64,000 bases of DNA from Phyto melanocephala (GCA_941918925.1 OW799234.1:130428895-130492894), one strand, 5' to 3'; shown: positions 12,303 to 23,870, numbered from the stretch's first letter. Translations and numbers: made by a program. Notes: a model not told the origin generated them from the sequence alone.

Positions 12303-13026
12303 TCTATATATATAAAATAGGATGTATGTATTAATGTGTGGACTCCAAAACGGATGGACCGATTTTGATGAAATTTTCAGGGAATCATCAGAATATTTAG
12401 GCGGATGACACTGTAAAGTGTGATTTTTGACTTTCGGTCTGCAGGCGGGGGAATGCGTGGCAAAATCCAATTTTCATATTGCACCACCAATGACATAAAC
12501 ACACATATATTTATTTTGTTTGCTTCTTTTTATTTGTTTGAAAGCCGTTGTCATGTTTTTTAAAACGAGATATCAAACTCTTAAATCGGTTATGTAATTC
12601 CGAAGATTATTACAAAAAACCCAAGTTAATAACGATCCAATAATAAAATTTTAAGACTTTTGAAATGTTGCATTAAAAATCCGAGTTTTCGGTTTATTTA
12701 CAAAAAATATTTACAGCTCAATGAGCAAATTCAATTGAAACTGCCCGGCAAATTAATTAAATACAAATCAATCGACACAGTAATGGATGAAGAACAAGCC
12801 GTCAATTATCCCACTGAATTTTTGAATTCATTGCAACCACCCGTAATGCCACCGCATGTACTAAGGTTGGATCACCGGTAATTCTTATTCGCAACTTAAA
12901 CCCACCGAAGGTATGCAACGGAATCAGATTGACAATCAACAACTGTTCACCAAATTTAATCGAGACAACAACACACCACAACAACAATGTTTGCTTAGGG
13001 CAAGCAACACGGACCGGGTCAGCTAG
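12303..13026 (+). mobile_element. Helitron with helicase remnant
   Basis: The element begins TCTATATATATAAAATAGG (or a few bases earlier at TCTTCT) after A, and ends GGACCGGGTCAGCTAG followed by T. These are the TC...CTAG ends and A/T insertion site of Helitrons, which transpose by rolling circle using a Rep-helicase. Most of the coding region is gone; only the helicase C-terminal piece at 12660-12965 remains. It lies within CCCAGC-ended copy 2. The termini resemble those of the tandem Helitrons at 44728-48747. Confidence 0.85.
12660..12970 (+). pseudogene. Helitron Rep-helicase C-terminal remnant
   Basis: The frame from 12660 reads through [20 protein letters not shown] then [18 protein letters not shown], the very typical segment near the C-terminus of the Pif1-like helicase in Helitron Rep-Hel proteins. 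A one-base shift near 12882 moves the match into the next frame, [19 protein letters not shown]. The Rep HUH nuclease domain and the Walker motifs are absent. It is a dead fragment of what would be a protein of well over 1,000 residues. Confidence 0.85.
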
Positions 13027-13249
13027 TATTAGATAAAGAGAGAAACATGTTTCGTGAGTTGATTTTGCTTATTTACATAAATTATTTAAGATATTTCGCA
13101 TGCAGTTGCATATATTTTGAAGTACATAATTTATGAGAAACTATTTTGGATTTAGGCAGGCATAAAGAATGCCTTCTCTTGCACTATTGAGTTGAAAGTC
13201 ATGAAAAATATTATTTAAATTGAACAAAGGCAAACCTTTTTTTGCTGGG

Positions 13250-13786
13250 ATAATGGGTAAAACTAATAATTTTACATTACAATAAAGTATCATGCAACTA
13301 TCATATTATGATAAAAAAGTGATGAGTTTATAATTAAATATAATCATAACATGATCACTAGATAATCATAATATTATAATACATGATCATAATATAATCA
13401 CATAAAATAAGCTTTCATAAAAAATTATTATCATTATCAACAATTACTTGAATACTTTACAAATTTATTGTAGTTGCACCTCAATTTTTTTTTACTTGCA
13501 ATTAAAACTCGTAAGCATCAATGGTAGAATATTAAGGGGCAATTTTTGACGAAATCGCGATTTTAACGCTTTCTGGTAGTCCACATACAAACACAACATT
13601 TTTAAATAATTTAATAAGGTATGATTTAAAAAAGGATTTAAAGACGCATTAAAAAGCTCTAACTAATTTTTTTTTTCATTCTTTTAAATTTTATTTAGTT
13701 TTTTTCCTTCTCTGATAAAGTACAAAACAATACCGAGATACGCATTTTTTATATTAAGCCATCGATATGATGTTTTGGCATCATAA
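13250..13786. other. AT-rich DNA, no gene recognised
   Basis: A run of near-palindromic ATAATCATAATATTAT-like words lies near 13340-13400. Nothing else is recognisable. Confidence 0.4.
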
Positions 13787-14173
13787 TGGGCCAATTCAAA
13801 GTAGACTCTCATATTGTACTATGTCATATAATTCATATTAATATGACTAGTGACTTTGAACACCTTTTGTTAACAAATTATGTATTTAATACAAGAAAGA
13901 AGACAAAGAGATTACGCTGTTAAAAATTGTATGTATACAGGAAAGAAGAAAATAGAAAATATTCTCTCTGAGAGGTGAGAAGCGAAGAAATTCTCTCTGA
14001 GAGACAGTATGTTTAAAAGTATAACATAAACAATTTCTTATACATAGGAAACAATTGTGTAAAGTCATATTATTTTTTTTGTATGGAAATTACTAACAAA
14101 AATTTTATGCATGCATAAAATAATATGAAATAGTACAAATATGACTGATATGCAACCACTTTGAATTGGCCCA
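13787..14173. mobile_element. Inverted-repeat element (MITE), TGGGCCAATTC ends
   Basis: The left end TGGGCCAATTCAAAGTAG pairs with the right end CCACTTTGAATTGGCCCA, giving a 387-bp element with about 17-bp terminal inverted repeats. The similarity extends a few bases outward (CATAA against CACAG in reverse). There is no coding capacity. Flanking octamers TTTGGCAT and TTTGTCGC agree at only five positions, so a hAT-type TSD is possible but unproved. Confidence 0.6.
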
Positions 14174-14364
14174 CTGTGTTTGTCGCAATAAATGTCTGAT
14201 TCATGTTATTTTAGAGAACAATCAATTTGAATATAAAATCTAAGCAGTATTGTGAAATCTTGAGAAAAGAATAAATAAAAAAGAAATTTAGTTTGTTGGC
14301 GTCGCTTAATAAAGGAAAACTTAAAAAACAGATTTAAGATAGATGCTTTCCTACGAAATCCTCG

Positions 14365-14495
14365 ATGCAAATTACGGCATTCGATTGTCATTTAACTCGA
14401 ATGATCGATTTCGCTGTGCTTTTTACAAAGAGATTTCAATAATAATTTTTAAATTTCGAATACGTTTTAATGGCGTTATATGCTTCAAAAAAAGA
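14365..14495 (+). repeat. Dispersed repeat, homologous to 34722-34815
   Basis: ACTCGAATGATCGATTTCGC followed by TGTGCTTT and AATTTCGAATACGTTTTAATG aligns with ACTCGAACGATCGAGTTCAC, TGTGCTTT and AATTTCGATCACGTTCGAATG at 34728-34805. It begins ATTACGGCATTCGA and copy 2 ends TCGAATGCCGTAAT, so this is probably a small inverted-repeat element. The 86-residue frame over it is an accident. Confidence 0.55.
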
Positions 14496-14599
14496 AAACA
14501 AATTATGGCATACGATGACGTTTGTAATTTTGGAATTCTAGATCGTTCGAATGAAATTTCGATCATATTCATAAGTCATGGTTTGGCCCCTAGTAAGCA

Positions 14600-15965
14600 A
14601 TAAAATAATTAAAAAAGATTTCTGCACACAAGATTAAACTTTTTGTTGAAATTATTTGCTTAAAAGATTCAAGTTAAATTCTCAATTGAAATTATAATTC
14701 TTGTTTGCTGAAGGGAAAGTGGGTACATTATTTATCATTAAGCTTAAGCAGAGCTTATTTTAATTGCAGTTGAAAGGCATAAACTCAAATAAATTATCTA
14801 CAGACTTTTGAGACACTCACACAACTTGTATTTTTATTTTTTACTTTTTTAAACAACAACAACAGCAGCAACATTGATGATAAACACCACGAATTTGATG
14901 ATGATGATGAGGGAGATGTACATTTCAAGGTTTTCCAGATAAAAAAAAACAGAAACATTAAACTTTTTGTATTCTCCTTTATGTGAGAGTAGTTAAGCAT
15001 ACAAAATTAAACTGCAGGATAAACAAGAAAATATTTGAAAAGAAAAAACTTTATCTTTTAGGTTGCTGCTTCTTTCTATTCCATAGAATTTATAGACATT
15101 TTGGAGTGAAAGAAAACGTGATGTTGTCGGATTTTTGCTTGTAAAGTGTTAGTATTTTTGCATGAAATATGAAAAATATTTTTCTGAATTATTGTTTTAT
15201 TTTTCTTTCTGTTTTACATTCTTTTATTTACTATGCCTTAGGATTCAAATACTTATAAAACACTTGGTTGGCAAAACAACAACAAAGAAATCCTTAAGTT
15301 TATTATATTTATTTTTATTTTTATTCTTTTTTGTTTCGTTTTGTTTTGTTTGATTGCATGGGTGTGGGTGCGTGTGTGCCTAAGAATAATGCAAGTTATT
15401 TAAAATGTGTACACACACTCGCATTTGGTTATATTTTTAAGGATTTAAGGAAATTGAAATAAAAATAAATATATTAATATTAAAAACAATTTGTTTGTCT
15501 GGTCTTAGTGTGAGCTTGAAAAAGGCTTTAAATACAAATTGTAAAGATTTTTGTGGAGAATTTCACAATCAATTTCTCAGTACTTTACAAACCCTTCTCA
15601 TGTGCTCTTACATTTGTAACAAAACTTACAAAAAAATCACCTAAAAGCATCAATTCAGGCAAACATTTAAAGTATGTGATGGTATTGATGTTTGCCCAAT
15701 TAGTATCGAAATGAGATGAGAGTTGCCAATTTCGTTGGTAGTTAAATTGAAAATTCTAAAGCATTTAATTTTATAATGCTTCTATTAGAAAGGAGTTCGA
15801 ATAAAAAATTTTATGCGTCATTTTAAAAAACTGTCGAATTTAATATCATTTTTTTAAACATCTAGAAGATCTCTACATAAAAGAAAAATAAAATTATTAA
15901 AAAAATATTAAAGAGAAAATTTTTAGTTAAAAGTTTTACTTTTAAAGTATAAAATTTAATAAGGT
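14600..15965. other. AT-rich DNA, no gene recognised
   Basis: A short GATGATGATGATGA run lies near 14899 and T-rich tracts near 15180-15350. I find no coding or element boundary here. Confidence 0.4.
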
Positions 15966-15968
15966 TCT

Positions 15969-16123
15969 GCCTGTTCAACGATGTCGAAAGAAAATCCAAG
16001 CGAAGTTTCATTCGTACAAATATATTAAAAACAACAACAAAAACTAAAAATTTGTTTTTGTTTTCAACGTATTTGTACGAATGAAATTTCGCTTGGGTTT
16101 TCTTTCGACATCATTGGACAGGC
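15969..16123. mobile_element. Foldback element with ~53-bp arms
   Basis: The left arm (about 15969-16023) begins GCCTGTTCAACGATGTCGAA and the right arm (about 16070-16123) ends TTCGACATCATTGGACAGGC. The arms differ at only a few positions and leave a loop of about 46 bp rich in AAC/GTT. AGGTT occurs just outside both sides (15962 and 16124), but two bases off on the left, so a TSD is only possible. It would form a strong hairpin in single-stranded DNA or RNA. Confidence 0.8.
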
Positions 16124-16434
16124 AGGTTGACTTAAAGCTGTCTGGGAAAATTCGCAGACTTCAGTTGTTAAGTGAGAACTCGTTTAAATCTCAACTATAA
16201 AATTATTTTGTAATGCTGTACTATTACGTTTTAGGTTGAAACCATCACGCGTGCTCCCTTTTTATCAGCCGTATGGTTAAGCTTTCATAAGTTGACACAT
16301 TTTTTTTAGTCTTCAACGACTGCTACACTTCAAGTTGTGATTAATCAAATAATTTTGTGATGCCAGGTGGCAAATTCCTGCTTTCGAATGTGACCAAAAT
16401 TTTAAAATTTTTATAAGAACAAATATACTAAAAG

Positions 16435-16636
16435 AGTGCCCCTGTGGACTAGTCGGTAAAGGACAAGTCAGTTGTTTGGGGGTTGCGGGTTCTTCTCTTT
16501 CTCTTCTATCCTAAATATTTATATTCTTATTCTATTCTTCTCTCTATTAAGGCGTCACAGTGGACCGTAATGGTCTCCGAGTGAAGGTGTAAGGGTAACT
16601 TTGCACCAGCCTTACCTACCTACCTACCTACCTACC
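16435..16636 (+). mobile_element. tRNA-derived SINE with 13-bp TSD
   Basis: A 202-bp insert is flanked by perfect direct repeats AATATACTAAAAG at 16422-16434 and 16637-16649. The head GTGGACTAGTCGGTAAAGG resembles a tRNA A box and GGGTTGCGGGTTC a B box, so it was probably transcribed by RNA polymerase III. The tail is several CCTA units, as in SINEs mobilised by a LINE partner. It encodes no protein. The TSD is still perfect, so the insertion is probably fairly recent. Confidence 0.85.
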
Positions 16637-16654
16637 AATATACTAAAAGCATAA

Positions 16655-16715
16655 CGAATGAGAACGTTAGAGTAAGATTTCGATCGTGATCGAATGTCGT
16701 AATTTTCGATCTGAA
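16655..16715 (+). repeat. Partial copy of the 14.4/34.7-kb repeat
   Basis: GATTTCGATCGTGATCGAATG followed by TCGTAAT resembles the right end of the repeat at 34780-34812. It is short and the match is weak. Confidence 0.35.
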
Positions 16716-17129
16716 TTAATGTTGCAGATTACAAGGCTGAGTTCAAAGGTTTAAAAAGCTTAAAAAATATAACAAATACAACAAAACCCCCTACTCTGTT
16801 TATACTATCATGTACATGCATCTCAACCCTTGTGCGCGAAAATATCGTATGTTACGTTTTTTTAGAAACTGACTTTTTTAATGCAAATTGGTTCTACATC
16901 TATTAATCCATCTGCTGATAAAATATTATAGCGATAACTGTTTTAGTTATGGAGATAACACTGTGTACATTTTATCGTATGTAACAGTATTATTTACGTT
17001 TTTATTTATTTAAAAGTATTAAAAACGTTCTGTTGTAAAATTTTGTTTTTGTAACATAAGAACGATAATTTCGCGCACAGGAGTCGATTTAATAAAGTGT
17101 GTTTTAGTCACAGCTTGATTTTGTGCTAA

Positions 17130-17500
17130 TGCTTAAATCAAATTTTGTTGTTGCCATCTCTAAATAATACAAAGTTGGCATTTATGCCAGTAATGAACCG
17201 ATTGAACCAGTTTTTTCCCTCAATGTTTGTTAAGTAAAATAGAAGCATACGTGGTTTTTTGCTCATATCTCTGCCGTTACTGACTCGAAATGACTGATTT
17301 TCAATAGCGAAATTTTCGAAAACGAGTCCGTGGGATATGTAGTAGCTCCAAAAAATTGATTTCAACACTCACACGGACGGACAGACGGAAGAACATAGCT
17401 AAATAGACTTTTTATATAAAAGGATCTTAAATATATATACTGCATAGGGTCCCAAATGAATGCTGAAGAAACTACATTCTCGTGTGAAGAGTATAAAAAT
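17130..17500 (-). mobile_element. 5' part of an old Helentron
   Basis: Read on the minus strand, it starts near 17500 with TTTTATACTCTTCACACGAG, then has a worn CATAAAGTATATAT-like block and a GTCTGTCCGTCCGTGTGAG tract, then TTGAAATCAA. That is the order seen in the intact Helentron at 6176. The left side fades out and no 3' hairpin is visible. The 76-residue minus-strand frame here is not a gene. Confidence 0.7.
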
Positions 17501-18799
17501 CCGAACATTTGTTTGTAATATGAGATTCACTTTTATTTTGTTAAGTGTGTATTTTAGTTCAATGTTTGCACAAAAATTATTTACAAATATTCAAACAGCT
17601 TATTAAAAATAAATTTAATTGCTTTGCACTTGCTTTAAAGCAATTTACACTTGCCAATCCTCTTACCATTATTGCCATAACGATGGTTTTTATAACTGCG
17701 TTAAACCCTAGCACAATAATCATACGTTAATATTAATAATATATTTTTATATATTAACATACATAAATCTTTATTAAAACTATTAATTAAATATAACAAA
17801 AACAAACAAAAACAAAAATGCAATATTAAAAGAAATCGGTGAATGAAAAACCGACACACATTAGTGTTCTAGGGTTAATGTTTCTACAACACAGTACATA
17901 CATCTTCTACAAAGATGCGTTACAATATAAATACCTACGTACATGTGTATGCACATAATTTTATTTTTGCAAACTCCAAGGCATTTATTTTACCTGACTT
18001 ATGCCTTGTATTGGCGAATAAATAATATTGAGCAGCAATAGCTGGAACAGCAAAAACAATTGTTGTGAACATATCGCTTTTTTCTGCAAATGTGTGCCAA
18101 ATTTTGTTGATGCTTGTCTTTTCAGCAGAAAGCTGATAGGGAGGAAAGAACGAAAATAAAATCCACCTCAATTAGGCAATAAACAGAACACAAAACTGCA
18201 GAAATGTATGGCCTAAAGCAACAAAATAATTTTCGCAGAAGACAAAAAAAAAAAATTAAATCTGGAACAGTGTTTTAATATTGACGTTAATGGATGCAAA
18301 AGAGTGTGTAACGAAATGTGAACATTAAAAAAGGAGGTCATAAAGAATGTGTTTTTTTCCAAAAAGTACAAGAAACTGTTTCTTTAATTTAGAGTCAAAC
18401 AATGTGGCCAATACGCACATAAGAAGTCAATTTTAAAATACAGCAAATATTTTTGTTTTGAGTAAAAAAAAATATTTTAATTCAAAAATTTTCCATAAAA
18501 ATAAAGGGATTTAAAGAAGATTTCTCTGTACGTGTACCTGTGTACGCATTAGTAACATATAAATATGTGTTATTTGAGGAGTTTAAGTAAAAGCAGATGA
18601 GATACTTTACTTAATTGTGAATAAAATCGAAAGTGAATCGATTTATTTTTTGTTTGTTTTGAAATTTAATTGAAATGTTTTTGACTTATAAGCGATATGC
18701 AAACAATTTACAAGATTTTAAAGGCAAAGGATCTTGCAAAAAATTTTAAATTCAGTTATTATTATATTGTTCTTCTTTGTAACAAAAACTGTTTCTCTC
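17501..18799. other. AT-rich DNA, no gene recognised
   Basis: No domain, terminal repeat or target duplication is visible. The short minus-strand frame at 17935-18171 has no recognisable features. Confidence 0.4.
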
Positions 18800-19410
18800 A
18801 AAAGTAGTATTTTTTATTGTCTCCCTGACACATTTATGTGTAGGATGTCTAGAGAATGCGATGCATTCTTCAATTGCCTCCCCGACACATTTATGCGTAG
18901 GATGTGATGCATTCAAACATCACCCTTTTATAAGTGAGGGGACATGGGACCAGTGATGGGAACTGTATAGCTGATGGCCTTGCTGTTCCTCTCAAAAGTG
19001 GTATTCTTCAATTTCGATGCATTCAAATATCACCCTTTTATGGGTGCGGGGACAGGGGACCAGTGATGGGAACTGTTAGGAGGGGCGCATAACTTAATGA
19101 TCATTACTCCTCTCAGCTTGCAATATTCGTATATATACAAATCTTCATTTATATCGGAACAGATAAGAAGGATAAGTGACTCTGCGTGTAATATTGCGAG
19201 GATGACATAACCTAGAATGGATTCTTAGCGCACCAAGCGGCTTCTGGGATTTGACAGGAGGAGGCTAAAGGTGACTGCAGTTTTGGCAATCATACCAGGC
19301 GAATGAGAATACACTTTAATGACTTCTGCAGAATCTGTCTAGACAAAGAAGAGGAAAAAACCATATAATACTTTCTATATCAAAACAAACTATAAGTCGA
19401 AAACCAAAAA
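18800..19410 (+). pseudogene. LINE ORF2 relic: RNase H and C-terminal finger
   Basis: The translation shows ITLL, VRGHGTSDGNC and IADGLA near 18914-18990. This matches the RNase H segment WVxGHxxxxGNxxADxLA of non-LTR retrotransposon ORF2. A second copy ITLLWVRGQGTSDGNC follows at 19030-19075, so this part is duplicated. Near 19225-19275 comes RRLLGFDRRRLK, and near 19310-19375 NDFCRICLDKEEEKT with a CxxC, typical of the C-terminal region and zinc finger after RNase H. Stops and frame changes are frequent. The family differs from the LINE at 47-48 kb. Confidence 0.7.
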
Positions 19411-20509
19411 AAGGAAAGGAATTAAATTCATAAACAAAAAATTTTCAAATCAATTTATGTAAAAACTATAAAATATACCCTAATACTGAAAGCTTGCTTC
19501 ATCTTTGTCTAAGAACGAAAATTACCATGACCAAAAAATCATTTAGATCTGTTCACATTTCCGAAATTTAAAAGCCTCCAAATTATTTTAAAGCTTTGAC
19601 AAACTTTGAAGCTACGCTTTGCTGACAAAAAAATGTCCCAAAAAAAATTTGATCCCCTGCTACAAGCCCCAGTTTATTATATGCAATTCGAATAAGTAGT
19701 TTTTAAGTTACATATTTATTAATATCTTCTTAAAAATGCTAATAAATATGTTACTTTTATGCCACCTTGCAGCGACAGTTTCAAAATATTTTGTAGAATT
19801 AAAAACATTTTCGCTACTTGGTCTATGTTTTATTTTTAAACTTTATTCTTAATTGATTTTTAGCTGCAAAGTTTAAAAAAAAATCACATATTTTAGGGTT
19901 TTCACGTGTTGTTTGGCAAAGACTCGTTCAGTTTAAAACAGTGACTCGAATATATAAAAACTTTGGGTGAATTTTATTGAGTGCAGCTTAATATAACCAC
20001 AAATCTTTTAAACACATCTGATGGTGATGGAGGGTTTAAAAACTGTAAGATTAATAGAATTGTAGAGAACTTACCGAAGTCAGTTTTGTAACAAATATTG
20101 AAGTAGAATACAAACAAAATCTTACCTGCAAAGAGAAGAGAAAGGAAATGAATTAATAAATATAATTTAGTAAAATATTAAATAAATATGGCTTTCGTTA
20201 AACATCTTCTAATACATATAGTTTCAGATATATATAGTTTTTGTTTAATAACTTTTCGAAAATTAAAAAAAAAAACACTTCATTTTTTATAATTAATTTT
20301 CCAAAAAAAAAACTTCCCACTAAATTTACTTTATTACCAAGAAGCGATTCCTGGATGGCTTACTTAGCGCTTACCTACTTTCTACTACTATATTATTGCA
20401 AATATTAGGCGCTTACTTTATCCCTGGTAGGAACTGCTAAATCACCGCCAAAACAATAAACGTACATACTTTATTGCGCGTTCGCGTGTTAACAGCTTTA
20501 TATAAGCGA
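19411..20509. other. AT-rich DNA, no gene recognised
   Basis: No reading frame of note and no element ends were seen. Confidence 0.4.
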
Positions 20510-20768
20510 TATATCTGTGACTTGGAGCTAAAAGGGCCAATGTCTCACTTTTTTGCTCTGTTGAGTTAATTATTGCATTAGATTTGTTTTCATACTCTAT
20601 TTCATTATGGTAAAACAGCTAAAGTCATACTTAACCCAGAACAGCTTCATAAATAAAATGCTGGCCAATGTCACTATGAAAGCACCTATAAAAGTTAAAG
20701 TTCAATTAAAACTTTCTCAAAAGTAAATATTTTGACATTGGCCCTTTTAGCTTTAAGCCACAGATATA
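20510..20768. mobile_element. MITE, copy 1 of 2 (TATATCTGTG ends)
   Basis: The left end TATATCTGTGACTTGGAGC then TAAAAGGGCCAATGTC is inverted at the right end as GACATTGGCCCTTTTAGC then TTTAAGCCACAGATATA. The 259-bp element is collinear with 54883-55140 across its whole length, including GTCATACTTAACCCAGAACA. The ends lie in TA-rich sequence, consistent with a TA target duplication and Tc1/mariner-type mobilisation, though this is not proved. It has no coding. Confidence 0.85.
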
Positions 20769-21649
20769 TAATATTATAATTAAACTCAAAACATATTTTT
20801 CAAAAAACCGAGAGAGAGAGACGACCTTGACATTAGGCTTTTTTCAGGGATAGTTATAGAATTTTTTCTTTAATTTGTAACATGTACATTTGTTTTAAAT
20901 TTTAAAATTTACAAAATTAAGAACTTAAAATTAAGAATTTAAAACTGTGGAAAGTTCTACCAAAATCATAAATATCTTAACTACACGGTGAAATAAATAC
21001 AGATGCAGAAAAACACGTGTGTGTCTGAATAATGCATAAAAGACAATAAAAGAATTGCTGTTGAAAACATACTACATATGTCCATAAATACATGACATAC
21101 AACTCCCTTTTAATGATCTTTAAAAATGATGATGATACTCTCTATGCTGGTGCTTGGCTGGTTAACGACAACATAGACTGTGAGATATTGAGGTAAAGTT
21201 ATGAACGAACTTTTTTTTCAAACAGAAAACACGTACAGGCTTGTAAATTATTGCGTGAGGGTGTAGACAGAAAACACCAGTCGCAATCACAAAGACATTT
21301 AAGTATGTGTGCATCTATGTATATCACAAAAGAAAATGAAATAATACTAAAGAAACCAGCAAGCAAAGTTAAAAAAGGATGCATACAAATGGAAACCAAA
21401 TGACTGTGAAAATGGCACATGCACATTTACGAAGACTATAAAACTAAGCAGTTCATATACCATTGTAAGTAATTTATCGGAAATATTTTGCAGATAGACA
21501 GGCGGATAGCAAGAGAAATATTTACTATTTAAAGTGATTTTTTTAAAAGAACAATATATAAAACAATTTCTAAAACTACCACTTGAAATTTCGAATTTGT
21601 GTATAACTTCAAAGTTTAAGTAAATTTTTACAAAATTTCCCTGTGAATG
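20769..21649. other. AT-rich DNA, no gene recognised
   Basis: A GAGAGAGAGA run lies near 20810. The minus-strand frames at 21199-21658 overlap each other and carry no domain that I recognise. Confidence 0.4.
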
Positions 21650-22440
21650 CAATTTCATGAAAATTTCCCCTTTCAGAAAATCTTAACAAAATTTCCCTTT
21701 TAAGGAAATTTTGAAAAAATGTACCCTTTAAGGAAATTTTGAAAAAACTTACCCATTAAGGAAATTTTGAAAAAATTTCCCCTCAAAGAAAACTTTAAAG
21801 AAATTTGCCTTTTTAGGAAATTTTAAAGAAATTCGCCTTTTAATGAAATTTTAACAAAATTTGCCTTTTAAGGAAATTTTAACAAAATATCCCTTTTAAG
21901 GAAATTTTAACAAAATATCTTCTTAATGGAAATTTTAAAAAAATTTCTCTTAAATGAAATTTTAACAAAATTGCCCTTTTGAGGAAATTTTAAGAAAATT
22001 TCCCTTTTAAAAAAAATTTTAACAATATTTCCCCATTTTAAAGAAATTTTTAACAAAATCTCCTTTTAAGGCAATTTTAACAAAATCTCCTTTTAAGGCA
22101 ATTTTAACAAAATCTCCTTTTAAGGCAATTTTAACAAAATTTCCCCTTAAAGAAAATTTAAAAAATTTTCCCTTTTCTGGAAATTCTTAACAAAATTTTG
22201 CTTTTAAGGAAATTCTAACTAAATTTTCCTTTTAACGAAATTTTAACAAAATTTTTTACTTTTTATGAATATTTTACCAAAATTTTCCTTGTTAAAAAAA
22301 TTTTAGTTTTTAAGAAAATTTTTAAACAATTTTACTTTTAAAAAAAATTTCAACAAAATTTCCCTTTTAAGGAAAATTTAACAATATTTCCCTTTTTCGG
22401 AAAATTTAAACTTTTTATTTAAATGTATTGTAAATCATTT
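21650..22440. repeat. Minisatellite, ~27-bp period
   Basis: The unit is approximately TTTCCCTTTTAAGG then AAATTTTAACAAAA. Three units at 22061, 22088 and 22115 are nearly identical and exactly 27 bp apart. Others vary in length by a few bases, with point changes and A/T slippage. About 28 units fill the block. It has no coding potential and no flanking element ends. Confidence 0.9.
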
Positions 22441-23339
22441 ATTCTGGCTTAAACTTATTTTCTTTTTAAAATTTAATTAAATTTTTTTCCTTAAGGGAAA
22501 TTTTCAAAAATTAGTCTCGAAAGCAAGTGATTATTATCAAAAAATGTTCCAAAAAGTAAATTCGAAAAATTTTTTTAAAATAGACATTTAAAAATGAAAA
22601 CCTCTTACATGGACAATTTTCTTTTTGTATGAAATATTTAATATTTTACATAAAATTTAACTTCTAACTTCTAAATTCTAGGGCAAAATGCACATTTACT
22701 CGTTGAAATGGTCAAGTGTACAATGAATTGGTTGTATAAAGTGCACTCCATAGGAGTTCTTTAGTTCTTTTTCATTTAACTGAATTTATCGAACACGATA
22801 AACTAACAAATGAAACTCAAGAATCAGGCCGGGAGGGCAAATTGGCTGGGTTGGTAATAAATGCGTATACACGCACACGCGAGTACCTTAAATAACCACA
22901 CATACATATTAAATAGTATGTTTGATGTCGATAGTTATTTTTTTTTTTTTTGTTTTTCTTGATATTGCAGAAGTGTATACTTCAATGAATTTTTAACAAA
23001 GCAGAAAAGCAATTTGAGAAATTTAAAAAGAAAAACTGGAACTAAAACATAATTTAAAAGCCTTAAGACACATCGTTGGCTATTCCTAAGACACATTAAA
23101 GTGTTTAAACACGCATTGAAATTTTTTTTTAAATATAGTTTTTAATATTAATAATTTTGGTAGGTTTTTGAAAAAAAGCCGAATTATCAGCACCTTATTG
23201 ACCAACTTGTAGGTATGTAACAGTCAGTGTTGTCAGAAGTTACAAAAAAATAGGTACAAAATATAACTAAAAAAAAACTTAAAACAAAATCTAACTGAAT
23301 TTTAAGTACATTCAAGCAACATGATTCAAACAATATGTA
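22441..23339. other. AT-rich DNA, no gene recognised
   Basis: The sequence just after the minisatellite still resembles its words until about 22520. Beyond that nothing is recognisable. Confidence 0.4.
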
Positions 23340-23870
23340 ATACGCCATTTTATTTTAGATGCCAGCTTGGCTTTCTGTATTCTACTGTATTCTAGTCTAG
23401 TTTGATACCCATATTTAAATCCTCCATTTTGTTGTGGTGACCATCTAGGTTTTTTTAACTCGACTAGTCAATACACTCATGTAAAGTTTGCTTCATGATG
23501 GAATAGGACTTCTCTAAAGATCACTAAAATGTATAGAGGAAACATGGTCGTTTTAACATTACGATGTCCTGGGGCTGAACTAGCCCATTTTACGTTGCCC
23601 AATATTATATGAGAGGTCAAAAGCGATTTCATTTGATACCCATATTGAGGGGTTTGACAAAAATATTCATTCCGCAATATTATTTCAGGCGCCATTTTGG
23701 ATATGAAAAAATTGTAATCCGCCATTTTGTGTTGGACGCTTACTTTCGTTTGATATTTTTCAAGGTGTAATGCATTCTAGTAGACAAGCCCTTTCATTTA
23801 ATACTCTTATTGGTGGAGTTGAAAAAAAGACGCTATATTGTTTTAAAGTTCATTTCAGGGTATACTGTGG
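23340..23870 (-). repeat. Helentron-associated internal repeat block
   Basis: The block repeats words such as TACGCCATTTT, GTTTGATACCCATATT, CGCCATTTTGGATATG and GACAAGCCCTTTCATTTAATA. The same words occur inside the long Helentrons at 36110-38067 (same orientation) and, reversed, at 26480-26830 and 61690-61860. No Helentron ends are seen here, so this looks like a detached piece. Confidence 0.5.

Larger units (their letters stand above)
11907..13249 (+). mobile_element. CCCAGC-ended element, copy 2, interrupted twice
   Basis: The left end CCCAGCATAAAAGGCATGC and right end GGCAAACCTTTTTTTGCTGGG are inverted repeats. Two later insertions break it: a 206-bp retroelement (11982-12187) with its TSD, and a Helitron (12303-13026). 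Removing both leaves about 399 bp, homologous to copy 1 at 5955-7410. Confidence 0.65.

Noticed and set aside
12802..12987. 61-residue minus-strand frame
   Set aside because: It is antisense to the Helitron helicase remnant, which has the recognisable motifs.
13780..14181. hAT assignment of the TGGGCCAATTC element
   Set aside because: The candidate 8-bp duplications TTTGGCAT and TTTGTCGC agree at only five positions.
16440..16500. Functional tRNA gene
   Set aside because: Only A- and B-box resemblance is present; no cloverleaf can be drawn and it is the head of a SINE with TSD and tail.
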